The notes under the pieces were generated by a model, which was not told the DNA's origin, searched no databases, and saw only the letters and a program-made list of their open reading frames with translations. The translations under genes were made by a program, and so were the position numbers. This document shows positions 1 to 6,323 of a DNA stretch of 17,976 nt, piece after piece (the stretch's first letter is position 1; every line of letters starts with the position of its first letter). The DNA comes from an uncultured Blautia sp. (GTDB lineage Bacteria > Bacillota > Clostridia > Lachnospirales > Lachnospiraceae), in the NCBI GenBank assembly GCA_900552095.1, contig URYM01000013.1, positions 1-17,976 of the forward strand, read 5' to 3'.

Positions 1-38
1 TAAGATCGTCGGCAGCGTCAGATGTGTATAAGAGACAG
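1..38 (+). other. Residual Illumina Nextera adapter at contig edge
   Basis: Bases 6-38 match the 33-nt Nextera read-1 adapter: TCGTCGGCAGCGTC followed by the 19-bp Tn5 mosaic end that finishes in GAGACAG. Bases 1-5 (TAAGA) would be the end of an i5 index; from memory this fits index 517 (GCGTAAGA). This is library sequence, not genome, and real DNA starts at about base 39. It is a sequencing artefact rather than a Tn5 element, because no transposase or second end is present. Confidence 0.97.
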
Positions 39-1177
39 GAACAGGGATCGGCATGGGCGGCGCGATCCAGATTGCCACTTCCCGGGGAAAAAAAGAAGAA
101 GAAACTGCCTTTTCCTTTCTTGGAAATACGCTGCTTCTTCTCTTCGCCGCATGGATCGGCGTGACCGCCCTGCTTCTTTTCTCCTATAAACCCCTCCTGG
201 CTCTCATGGGAGCGGAGGGACAGGTATTAAATTATGCCGCCGACTATGCCGGAATTATGCTGGCCGGCGCCGGATTTCAGATTTTTGCCACCGGATGCGT
301 CCCCCTGCTGCGCAATTACGACGCACCTGTTCTGGCTATGATGTCCATGATCGCCGGTTTTTCCACCAATATTGTGCTGGACTGGCTCTTCGTCTCCCGG
401 CTTTCTCTCGGTGTAGCCGGCGCCGCCTGGGCCAGCATTCTGGGACAGGCAGTCACCCTGCTCCCCTGCCTGTTTTTTCTGCGCCGGATTCTTCCTTTCC
501 GGAATCTGCACCTTTTACGTCCACGTTTTAACCGGGCAAAAATGATCTTTCTGATCGGTCTGTCCCCCATGGGACTGACCCTCTCGCCCAATCTGGCACT
601 GATGATGCTCAACAAAGCCTCCGCTGTCTGGGGCGGAGCCGTAGCTGTTGCCGCCTACGCCGTTACCGGCTATGTCATCACGGTCATTTACCTTCTCCTG
701 CAGGGTGTCGGCGACGGAACTCAGCCTCTGATCAGCTTCTACCGGGGGATGGGCGAAACCCAAAAGACAAAACAGCTGCGCACTATGGCTTACTGGACAG
801 CTCTCTTCACCGCGCTTTTGAATCTGCTTCTGCTGGTCGTGCTGCGCTGTCAGATTCCTGTGTTTTTTGGAGCTTCCACGGAAGCAGGAGCCCTTACCGC
901 CCACATGCTTCCGCTCTTTTCCATTGGCGCCGTCTTCCTCTCCTTCTGCCGGATCTCTACTTCTTATTTTTATTCCATCCGCAGAAACAGCCTGGCTTAC
1001 ATACTGGTTTACGGCGAACTTGTATTTCTGGGGATCTTCCTTCTGATCCTTCCCCGCTTCCTGGGAACAGACGGAGTCTGGTACTCTGTTCCTGCTTCTC
1101 AGTTCCTTCTGTTTGTGCTGGCTGTCTTCTTTATCCTTCGGGAGAAAAAGCCAGCACAAACAGGAAAATGCCCATAA
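39..1177 (+). CDS. MATE-family multidrug/cation antiporter, 5'-truncated
   Basis: Polytopic membrane protein of the MATE (MatE/MOP) family, which exports drugs or metabolites in exchange for Na+ or H+. The reading frame is already open where genomic sequence begins; the codons before the ATG at 53 read T-G-I-G, so that ATG is internal. The family signature near the first helices (GxGxGGAxxIAxSRxxG) is visible as GIGMGGAIQIATSRGKKEE. About ten hydrophobic helices follow, with the usual inter-domain stretch NIVLDWLFV...LGVAGAAWASILGQ. Roughly 60-70 N-terminal residues, including helix 1, are missing because the contig ends. It is the only protein-coding gene on the plus strand and its last 47 nt overlap the convergent ccdA gene. 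The substrate cannot be inferred. Confidence 0.93.
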
Positions 1178-1832
1178 GGAGAATCAGCACGCCCAGCAGC
1201 TTTCTCAGAAGATCGCTCACCTTCGCATACTTCGGATCACTGATCCAGCGTTCTACAACACCGTAGCTGGTTCCCGCAAGAACTAAAAGCACGCTGTGCC
1301 CGATAGCATAAAGTGCCAGGAGAAAAACACCCCACAGGGCATTTCCCGCCTGCGCTGCCATCGCAAGCAGGGCAATCATTACCGGAGTCGCACAGTGAGA
1401 GGCAAAAACTCCGCTCAGCACTCCCGCTGCCAGAGCGCCCGCGTAGCCCTTCTTTCCAATTTTTCCGTGAAAATGATGGTGCGGCACCACATGGATTACA
1501 TTCCAGATCTGCAGCGCCATCAGAACCATGATCACTCCCAGGATCAAAAACCACCAGCGGCCGATCTCATGCAGCACATGTCCCAGCACGGACGCCAGTG
1601 AACCAAAAATCCCGAAAGTCAGAGCCATCCCCAGCGCCATTGTCAGGGACAGCTTCAGCGCTTTTTTCTTATCTTCCGCTGCCGATCCTCCAATATAGGC
1701 AATCGCCATGGGAACGCTGGAAAGAGAACAGGGGGTAAAAGACGTCAGTATCCCAGCAAAAAAGCTGAGCACCGGCGCAATCCACATATTGTCCTGTATC
1801 ATCTGGGCAATACTGTTAAGCCATTGAGTCAT
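1131..1832 (-). CDS. ccdA: CcdA/DsbD-type transmembrane thiol-electron transporter
   Basis: A 233-residue integral membrane protein of the cytochrome c biogenesis CcdA/DsbD transmembrane family. These proteins pass reducing equivalents from cytoplasmic thioredoxin to extracytoplasmic redoxins. Six hydrophobic segments are visible. The paired redox cysteines are in the expected places: Cys35 in FTPCSLSSVP and Cys147 in ASHCATP, each next to a proline. A histidine-rich loop (HVVPHHHFH, residues 114-122) between the two halves is unusual and might bind metal. The start is supported by AAAGGAGG six to seven bases upstream of the ATG. There is no thioredoxin-like or cytochrome partner in the window, so the recipient of the electrons is unknown. 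The 3' end overlaps the convergent MATE gene by 47 nt. TTGAAG/TATAAA about 15 nt apart just upstream could be a weak promoter. Confidence 0.9.
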   Translation of the reverse strand: MTQWLNSIAQMIQDNMWIAPVLSFFAGILTSFTPCSLSSVPMAIAYIGGSAAEDKKKALKLSLTMALGMALTFGIFGSLASVLGHVLHEIGRWWFLILGVIMVLMALQIWNVIHVVPHHHFHGKIGKKGYAGALAAGVLSGVFASHCATPVMIALLAMAAQAGNALWGVFLLALYAIGHSVLLVLAGTSYGVVERWISDPKYAKVSDLLRKLLGVLILLMGIFLFVLAFSPEG

Positions 1833-1891
1833 AAAAAACCTCCTTTGAATTTATAAACATATGAACACCTCTTCAATTCCCTGAAGACGCC

Positions 1892-1930
1892 AAAAAGGGC
1901 TGCAGAAGTAAAATCTTCCGTGCCCTTTTT
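1892..1930 (-). terminator. Hairpin between ABC-F gene and ccdA
   Basis: AAAAAGGGC (1892-1900) and GCCCTTTTT (1922-1930) form a perfect 9-bp inverted repeat, with an inner GAAG/CTTC pairing. On the minus strand the second arm ends in five T, so it can act as an intrinsic terminator that isolates ccdA from the upstream ABC-F gene. Confidence 0.7.
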
Positions 1931-1935
1931 CTTCT

Positions 1936-2030
1936 AATTGCTCTGCAATTTTTCCCTTTTTGGTATCTGCGGTTCCGCTTCGCTCCGCCGCAGCAGCGCT
2001 TAAAAAAATTGCTCTGCAATTTTTTTAAGC
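1936..2030. repeat. Cluster of hairpin repeats with a duplicated 18-bp palindromic module
   Basis: The module AATTGCTCTGCAATTTTT occurs at 1936-1953 and again at 2007-2024, each copy being a palindrome around TCT. Between them, 1967-1993 is a GC-rich hairpin with arms CTGCGG and CCGCAG. The arrangement looks like a small repetitive intergenic element rather than a single terminator. No coding potential is visible. Confidence 0.6.
1998..2030 (-). terminator. 15-bp perfect stem-loop directly after the ABC-F stop codon
   Basis: Arms 1998-2012 and 2016-2030 are perfectly complementary with a 3-nt loop (TCT). The stem has seven consecutive A:T pairs and GC ends. It begins on the base next to the ABC-F stop codon (2031-2033). 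It probably terminates the transcript or protects its 3' end. Confidence 0.7.
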
Positions 2031-3662
2031 TTAATTGTCTTCTTCTTTCATGGTGTAGACCTGGCGTTTTCTTGCCATCTCATCGCTGGCCAGATATTCG
2101 TCGTACGTAGTAATCTTATCAATCAGCTGGCCTCCCGGCATAATTTCCATAATGCGGTTGGCAGTTGTCTCCACAAACTGATGATCGTGGGATGCAAACA
2201 GCATAACCCCCGGGAATTTGATCAGACCGTTATTCAGAGCGGTAATCGATTCCATATCCAGGTGGTTGGTCGGCTCGTCCAGAACCAGGATATTTGCCCC
2301 GGAAATCATCATCTTGGACAACAGACAGCGCACCTTCTCTCCACCGGAAAGCACCTTTACCTTTTTCACGCCGTCCTCGCCCGGGAACAGCATACGGCCC
2401 AGGAATCCACGCACATAAGTGGCATCTTTAATCTCGGAATACTGGGTCAGCCATTCTGTGATGGTCAGATCGTTGTCAAATTCTGCCGTATTATCCTTGG
2501 GGAAATACGCCTGGCTGGTGGTAACACCCCATTTAAAGGTTCCCTCATCCGCTTCCTCTTCTCCCATCAGGATCTTAAAGAGCATGGTGGTTGCCTGCTC
2601 ATTTCCGCCCACAAAAGCCACCTTGTCATCATGACCCAGTGTGAACGTAATATGATCCAGAAGCTTCACTCCATCTACCGTCTTGGAAAGCCCCTCAACC
2701 ATAAGAACTTCATTTCCAATCTCCCGGTTGGGACGGAAATCAATATAGGGGTACTTACGGCTGGACGGGCGCATATCATCCAGCTGAATCTTCTCCAGCG
2801 CTCTCTTTCTGGAGGTTGCCTGCTTGGATTTGGAAGCATTGGCCGAGAAACGGGAAATAAATTCCTGAAGCTCTTTGATCTTCTCTTCCTTCTTCTTGTT
2901 CGCTTCCTTCATCTGCTTGATCAGCAGCTGGCTGGACTCGAACCAGAAATCATAGTTTCCGGCATAGAGCTGAATCTTGCCATAGTCAATGTCTGCCGTA
3001 TGGGTACATACCTTGTTCAGGAAATAGCGATCATGGGATACCACAATCACCGTATTTTCAAAATTAATCAGGAATTCTTCCAGCCAGGAAATCGCATCCA
3101 GATCCAGATGGTTGGTCGGCTCGTCCAGCAGCAGAATATCCGGATTTCCAAATAATGCCTGTGCCAGAAGCACTTTCACCTTCTGACTTCCGGTCAGATC
3201 CCCCATCGTCGCATAGTGCAGATCTGTCTCGATCCCGAGACCATTCAGCAGCTGAGCCGCATCGGATTCCGCCTCCCAGCCGTCCATCTCCGCAAATTCC
3301 CCTTCCAGCTCGCTGGCCCGGATTCCATCCTCTTCCGTGAAATCCTCCTTCGCGTAGATTGCTTCCTTCTCTTTCATAATTTCATACAGCCGGGCATTCC
3401 CCATAATGACTGTATCCATAACCGGATACGCGTCATATTTAAAATGATCCTGCTGCAGGAAGGAAAGACGCTGTCCGGGAGTAATCGTCACATCTCCCTT
3501 GGTAGTCTCCAGCTGCCCGGACAGAATCTTCAGAAAAGTAGATTTTCCTGCGCCGTTGGCTCCGATCAGTCCGTAACAGTTTCCTTCCGTAAATTTAATA
3601 TTCACATCCTCAAACAGTGCTTTTTTACCAATTCGTAAAGTAACATTATTTGCTGCGATCAT
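2031..3662 (-). CDS. ABC-F family ATPase (YbiT/YkpA-like)
   Basis: A 543-residue soluble protein with two ABC ATPase domains and no membrane segment, the layout of ABC-F translation factors that act at the ribosomal E site. Domain 1 has Walker A GANGAGKST (34-42), a degenerate signature LTGSQ and Walker B LLLDEPTNHLD. A charged linker rich in Lys/Glu follows at about 240-300. Domain 2 has signature LSGGE and Walker B LVLDEPTNHLD. Its Walker A position (about 352) reads GGNEQATTM, with Thr in place of the invariant Lys, so the second site may bind ATP poorly. Length and linker fit the YbiT/YkpA subgroup rather than the antibiotic-resistance ABC-F proteins, but this is by eye. GAGG seven bases upstream supports the ATG. 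It is transcribed alone, with a candidate promoter at 3720-3747 and a hairpin after the stop. Confidence 0.93.
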   Translation of the reverse strand: MIAANNVTLRIGKKALFEDVNIKFTEGNCYGLIGANGAGKSTFLKILSGQLETTKGDVTITPGQRLSFLQQDHFKYDAYPVMDTVIMGNARLYEIMKEKEAIYAKEDFTEEDGIRASELEGEFAEMDGWEAESDAAQLLNGLGIETDLHYATMGDLTGSQKVKVLLAQALFGNPDILLLDEPTNHLDLDAISWLEEFLINFENTVIVVSHDRYFLNKVCTHTADIDYGKIQLYAGNYDFWFESSQLLIKQMKEANKKKEEKIKELQEFISRFSANASKSKQATSRKRALEKIQLDDMRPSSRKYPYIDFRPNREIGNEVLMVEGLSKTVDGVKLLDHITFTLGHDDKVAFVGGNEQATTMLFKILMGEEEADEGTFKWGVTTSQAYFPKDNTAEFDNDLTITEWLTQYSEIKDATYVRGFLGRMLFPGEDGVKKVKVLSGGEKVRCLLSKMMISGANILVLDEPTNHLDMESITALNNGLIKFPGVMLFASHDHQFVETTANRIMEIMPGGQLIDKITTYDEYLASDEMARKRQVYTMKEEDN

Positions 3663-3719
3663 TTTTTACCTCTTCCTTATTAAAAAACAGATTTTTCCTT
3701 CTATACGCTAACGCTATCT

Positions 3720-3747
3720 ATTTTACAGGAAACCGGCGAATTTGCAA
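3720..3747 (-). promoter_or_regulatory. Candidate sigma-A promoter for the ABC-F gene
   Basis: On the minus strand, TTGCAA (3742-3747) and TAAAAT (3720-3725) are separated by 16 bp and lie about 58 bp upstream of the ATG. Confidence 0.5.
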
Positions 3748-3788
3748 GGGAAATTTTGCATTTTTAGAGGAATCTGTATTTTCCGTCT

Positions 3789-4172
3789 CTACACAGTCAC
3801 TTCTATAAGATTATTTTCCACCGCCAAAATGCAGCTTTCATAATAACCATCTCCGGTCGTACGAGGGCCGCTTACGACTTCATAACCGTCCCCTCGCAGT
3901 CTCTCTGTCAGTTTATCCACCTTTTCCCTGCTTCCTACAGAAAAAGCAAGATGCGCCAGCCCGATCCGCATGGGATCCTTTCCCTCCTCTGTCAGCTCCG
4001 GCCGGGTCATAAGCTCCAGCCTGGCTCCGCCTTCAAAGGTCAGAAAATACGATTGAAAATCCGTATTTCTGTTATGATACCCTTCGTTGGGAACCGCCTC
4101 CAGATACTTCACAAAAAACTCTTTTTCCTTCTCCAAATCCCTTACATACATAGCCGCATGTTCTATCCGCAT
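3789..4172 (-). CDS. VOC-fold (glyoxalase/bleomycin-resistance superfamily) protein
   Basis: A single-chain protein of 127 residues with two beta-alpha-beta-beta-beta modules of the vicinal oxygen chelate superfamily. The four metal-ligand positions of that fold are all present: His5 (MRIEH), Glu53 (ARLELM), His74 (GLAHLAF) and Glu124 (NLIEVTV). A metal-dependent lyase or glyoxalase-type activity is therefore plausible. Typical lactoylglutathione lyases look similar, but many homologues of this size have unknown substrates, so no specific reaction is assigned. AAGGAG lies upstream of the ATG. Only 22 nt separate it from the preceding GNAT gene, so the two are probably cotranscribed. Confidence 0.85.
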   Translation of the reverse strand: MRIEHAAMYVRDLEKEKEFFVKYLEAVPNEGYHNRNTDFQSYFLTFEGGARLELMTRPELTEEGKDPMRIGLAHLAFSVGSREKVDKLTERLRGDGYEVVSGPRTTGDGYYESCILAVENNLIEVTV

Positions 4173-4194
4173 TTCTTCTCCTTCTGATCCATCT

Positions 4195-4635
4195 TCATTC
4201 CTCCAAATCTTCTGTCCTGTCCCAGACCATCATAGATTCCTTCTCACCCGTATTCTGATCCATTCCTTCACAGGTAATCCGAAACTTTTCCCGTCTGTAA
4301 AATCTTACCGCCGCCCCATTTTTTTCATATACATGAAGCCACAGACGTTCTTTTTTCTCCTTCACAAAATCCAGCAGCTGCTTTCCAATCCCCTCTGACT
4401 GCCGGCCTTCTTTCACAAAAATGCCGGCGATATATTCCCCTTCCAGACCGACAAATCCGGCAATCTCCATTTTTTCTTCCCAGATATACAGTTCCGCCTG
4501 CAAAAGCATGCTTCTGACTGCCTCAAAGTTCCCCTCCCAATAGGAAGCCGGAATAAAATCATGCGCTTTCCGGTTCGTATCCAGCCAGATTGCCGCCACC
4601 TGATCAATCTCTTCTTTCTGCATCCTTCGGATCAT
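4195..4635 (-). CDS. GNAT N-acetyltransferase, YiaC-like
   Basis: A 146-residue GNAT-fold acetyltransferase. The acetyl-CoA pyrophosphate loop is RQSEGIGKQLL (about 78-88), matching the (Q/R)xxGxG pattern. Overall order resembles Escherichia coli YiaC: MIR start, IWLDTNRKAHDFI, SYW, WEE, AGFVGLEGEYIAGIFV, then the motif, HVYEKNGAAVRFY and a WD-containing end. YiaC acetylates protein lysines in E. coli; substrate identity here is inference. The ATG is preceded by GAGGGG with a 6-7 nt spacer. It is the first gene of a pair with the VOC gene. Confidence 0.87.
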   Translation of the reverse strand: MIRRMQKEEIDQVAAIWLDTNRKAHDFIPASYWEGNFEAVRSMLLQAELYIWEEKMEIAGFVGLEGEYIAGIFVKEGRQSEGIGKQLLDFVKEKKERLWLHVYEKNGAAVRFYRREKFRITCEGMDQNTGEKESMMVWDRTEDLEE

Positions 4636-4724
4636 TGTTCTGCCCCTCTTTTTTTACTGTCTGCAATATCTCCTTCAAGGCTCATCGTTATAAACAGAGC
4701 AACCTTTTTCATTATTGATATAAC

Positions 4725-4749
4725 AAGGGCAGGGCATCCGCCCCACCCC
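4725..4749 (-). terminator. GC-rich stem-loop after the DUF2442 gene
   Basis: On the minus strand GGGGTGGGGC, loop GGAT and GCCCTGCCCT pair over about 10 bp with G:U pairs. The tail (TGTTATAT) is only moderately T-rich; on the plus strand the tail is GTTTTAATT. It probably ends the DUF4160-DUF2442 transcript. Confidence 0.6.
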
Positions 4750-4756
4750 GTTTTAA

Positions 4757-5026
4757 TTAGTCCCAGTTTATTTCATCGTTTGAAACAGATGAGTTTTCGT
4801 AGATCGCATCACTTGGAAGATCAATAAAATCATTCCAGAAAACGCAAGTACGGCTTTCGTCCAGTTGTACTTGTTCAAAAAGTCCGAAAATAGTTTTCAA
4901 GTCTTTGTATTGCTCTATAGTGTCTATATCGCCATTAACATCATAAATACAATCTTTTCCATCGTCAAAAATAACATGTAATAAATAGCCCTGTAATGGT
5001 TCAACACTCTTTATTCTTGGTATCAT
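4757..5026 (-). CDS. DUF2442 domain protein
   Basis: A small protein of 89 residues of the DUF2442 type, recognisable by the order VEPLQGYLLHVIFDDG, YDV, F..L and FWN..IDLPSDAIYENS. Function is not established. The start is set at the ATG at 5026, because GGAGGT sits six to seven bases upstream; a TTG seven codons earlier has no ribosome site. It lies 30 nt downstream of a DUF4160 gene. From memory the two families are often found side by side, which has led to suggestions of a toxin-antitoxin-like or regulatory pair; that is inference. The base composition is clearly more AT-rich than the flanking housekeeping genes, in keeping with acquired DNA. Confidence 0.85.
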   Translation of the reverse strand: MIPRIKSVEPLQGYLLHVIFDDGKDCIYDVNGDIDTIEQYKDLKTIFGLFEQVQLDESRTCVFWNDFIDLPSDAIYENSSVSNDEINWD

Positions 5027-5056
5027 TCTAACACCTCCATAGGCCAAAAAGCCGCT

Positions 5057-5308
5057 TTATAACGGCGGCAATTTGTACAATTTTTGACTTTCCCACATTT
5101 CAAGAAGTTCTTTCTGATTTTTAGAAAGCCATTCTTTCACAAGCTCTTGCGCCTTTTTTGGCAGGTCTCCTTCTGTCATTTCCAGGCTTCGCAAATCAAA
5201 AATTCCGATATGCTCACCATATAAGGCGTGTATGTGGCTTGGTTCGTGTTCCTTGGGCTTGAAAAACATTTTTATAACAATTCCATAAAATCTTCCAATC
5301 TCTGGCAT
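5057..5308 (-). CDS. DUF4160 domain protein
   Basis: An 83-residue protein whose N-terminus (MPEIGRFYGIVIKMFF) and the following HEPSHIHALYGEH segment match the DUF4160 pattern, in which the middle motif is normally HxPPHFHaxY. The second half is helical and acidic/basic (LVKEWLSKNQKELLEMWE), typical of the family. The conserved histidines suggest metal or nucleic-acid contacts, but no function is established. The start is chosen because the family begins with this M-P motif; GAAGG lies upstream. It is the middle gene of the cassette XRE(frameshifted)-DUF4160-DUF2442, all read in one direction from the promoter at 5609-5637. Confidence 0.85.
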   Translation of the reverse strand: MPEIGRFYGIVIKMFFKPKEHEPSHIHALYGEHIGIFDLRSLEMTEGDLPKKAQELVKEWLSKNQKELLEMWESQKLYKLPPL

Positions 5309-5360
5309 CTCCTCGCCTTCCTCTCTTAACTATCTTTATTCCAATCTATTATCATGTATT

Positions 5361-5586
5361 TTATTTATTTTTATAACACATAATTTGTCCCGGCTGACAA
5401 TTAAGCAATTTACATAAATTACAAATAACCTCACAAGTTACATTTTCGTTTTTTGTCAGCTTCGCAACTGTGTTTGAATGTATTCCATTGTTTTTTAACC
5501 ATTGTTTATTAAGTTCTTTTTTTTTCCATAACTTCCCACAATTTAGAGAAATCTATATAACCATTTTCGCCATAATTAGCCATCAT
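5361..5586 (-). pseudogene. XRE-type helix-turn-helix regulator split by a +1 frameshift in an A9 run
   Basis: Starting at the ATG at 5586 the frame reads MMANYGENGYIDFSKLWEVM-EKK-RT and stops after 25 residues. Dropping one A from the nine-A run (T9 at 5517-5525 on the plus strand) continues it as KELNKQWLKNN, GIHSNTVAKLTKNENVT, CEVICNLCKLLNCQPGQIM and CYKNK before TAA at 5361-5363. The reconstructed product has 74 residues and is a small Cro/C1-type HTH protein: NTVAKL is the recognition-helix region and LCKLLNCQPGQIM the usual final helix. A ribosome site (AAAGG) and a strong promoter precede it. The break may be a true mutation, phase variation or a homopolymer sequencing error. It is the first gene before DUF4160, 52 nt downstream, and may have controlled that pair. 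Confidence 0.85.
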
Positions 5587-5608
5587 TGCACCGCCTTTCT
5601 CTCTATAT

Positions 5609-5637
5609 ATGATAGTAAATTTTTTCATAATCGTCAA
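5609..5637 (-). promoter_or_regulatory. Strong sigma-A promoter of the XRE-DUF4160-DUF2442 cassette
   Basis: On the minus strand TTGACG (5632-5637), 17 bp, TATCAT (5609-5614). The start codon of the XRE gene is 22 bp further on. The AT-rich TATATAG just after the -10 box could be part of an autoregulatory operator. Confidence 0.7.
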
Positions 5638-5663
5638 CATCTATTTTCATGTATTGTATAGTC

Positions 5664-6212
5664 TCAACAAAATACTGGAATACTGACGAAGTGGCAGTTG
5701 AAATTGAAGCAGAACATAATCAAATCAATGGAACTCCCACTTCTCTTACAATCAATATATATCACTCTAAATAATCTTCTCATATACAATAGTGGATATG
5801 GATTTCCCTGTTTGTCTAATTCCGTTCTTTTATAAACCTCAAATCCCATATGTTCATAAAAACCCTTTGCAAGAGGATTCTGTTCATTGACAGCAAGTTC
5901 TTCTATGGAATACTTTTCAATACCATATTCCAATAACTGTCTGCCGATCCCCTGTCCTCTGCTTTCATTTGAAACAAACAGCATTTCCACCATTTTGTCT
6001 GCAATCCCCAGGAATCCTATGAGCTTTCCATTTTCATTCTCTGCAGCTATCAAAGCGGGGACATCTTTTAAAGCCTGCGGAACATACTGCTTAATCCCGC
6101 TTATCTCATCCCCGGATAAAAATAAATGTGTCGCCCTGACAGAACACTCCCACACTTTTAATAATTGTTCAACCAGAATCTCCGTTCTGTCTTTTACCTC
6201 TGTAATTTTCAT
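5664..6212 (-). CDS. GNAT N-acetyltransferase with aberrant C-terminal extension
   Basis: Residues 1 to about 146 form a GNAT acetyltransferase: VPALIAAENENGKLIGFLGI, MLFVSNESRGQGIGRQLL (acetyl-CoA loop RGQGIG at 85-90), ELAVNEQNPLAKGFYEHMGF and a final strand YPLLYMRR. Homologues of this type normally stop at about this point. Here the frame runs on for another 36 residues (LFRVIYIDCKRSG...VSIPVFC) that are hydrophobic, cysteine-rich and unlike an acetyltransferase. The extension is encoded in AT-rich sequence (5664-5774). Loss of the native stop by a small indel or rearrangement is the simplest reading. AAAGGA seven bases upstream supports the ATG. Substrate unknown. Confidence 0.82.
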   Translation of the reverse strand: MKITEVKDRTEILVEQLLKVWECSVRATHLFLSGDEISGIKQYVPQALKDVPALIAAENENGKLIGFLGIADKMVEMLFVSNESRGQGIGRQLLEYGIEKYSIEELAVNEQNPLAKGFYEHMGFEVYKRTELDKQGNPYPLLYMRRLFRVIYIDCKRSGSSIDLIMFCFNFNCHFVSIPVFC

Positions 6213-6272
6213 ATTCTGTCCTTTCCTAAACTATCGCTGCAATTTGCCAGTATAAACGATCTCCGAAAATTT

Positions 6273-6306
6273 AAGGGCATATTGCCAACGCAACATACCC
6301 TTTTTT
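6273..6306 (-). terminator. Bidirectional intrinsic terminator after metA
   Basis: Arms 6273-6285 and 6290-6302 pair over 13 bp (two G:U) around a 4-nt loop. It lies about 20 nt past the metA stop; the minus-strand tail is TAAATTTT and the plus-strand tail is T6. Confidence 0.8.
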
Positions 6307-6323
6307 CATAATAAAATTCCTTG

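Noticed and set aside
53..55. ATG at 53 as the start of the MATE gene
   Set aside because: The frame is open upstream and encodes the conserved TGIG part of the family signature; only 14 genomic bases precede it, so the gene is truncated.
1846..1890. ArsR-type operator upstream of ccdA (CATATG core, CTTCA/TGAAG repeat)
   Set aside because: The symmetry is only 5-6 bp and no ArsR-family regulator gene is present.
2181..3155. Long plus-strand open frame opposite the ABC-F gene
   Set aside because: It is antisense to a well-conserved protein, without a ribosome site or recognisable domain; similar long antisense frames occur opposite cls and ligA.
5038..5047. TTG at 5047 as the DUF2442 start
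   Set aside because: It has no ribosome site, whereas the ATG at 5026 has GGAGGT at the right distance and matches the family N-terminus.
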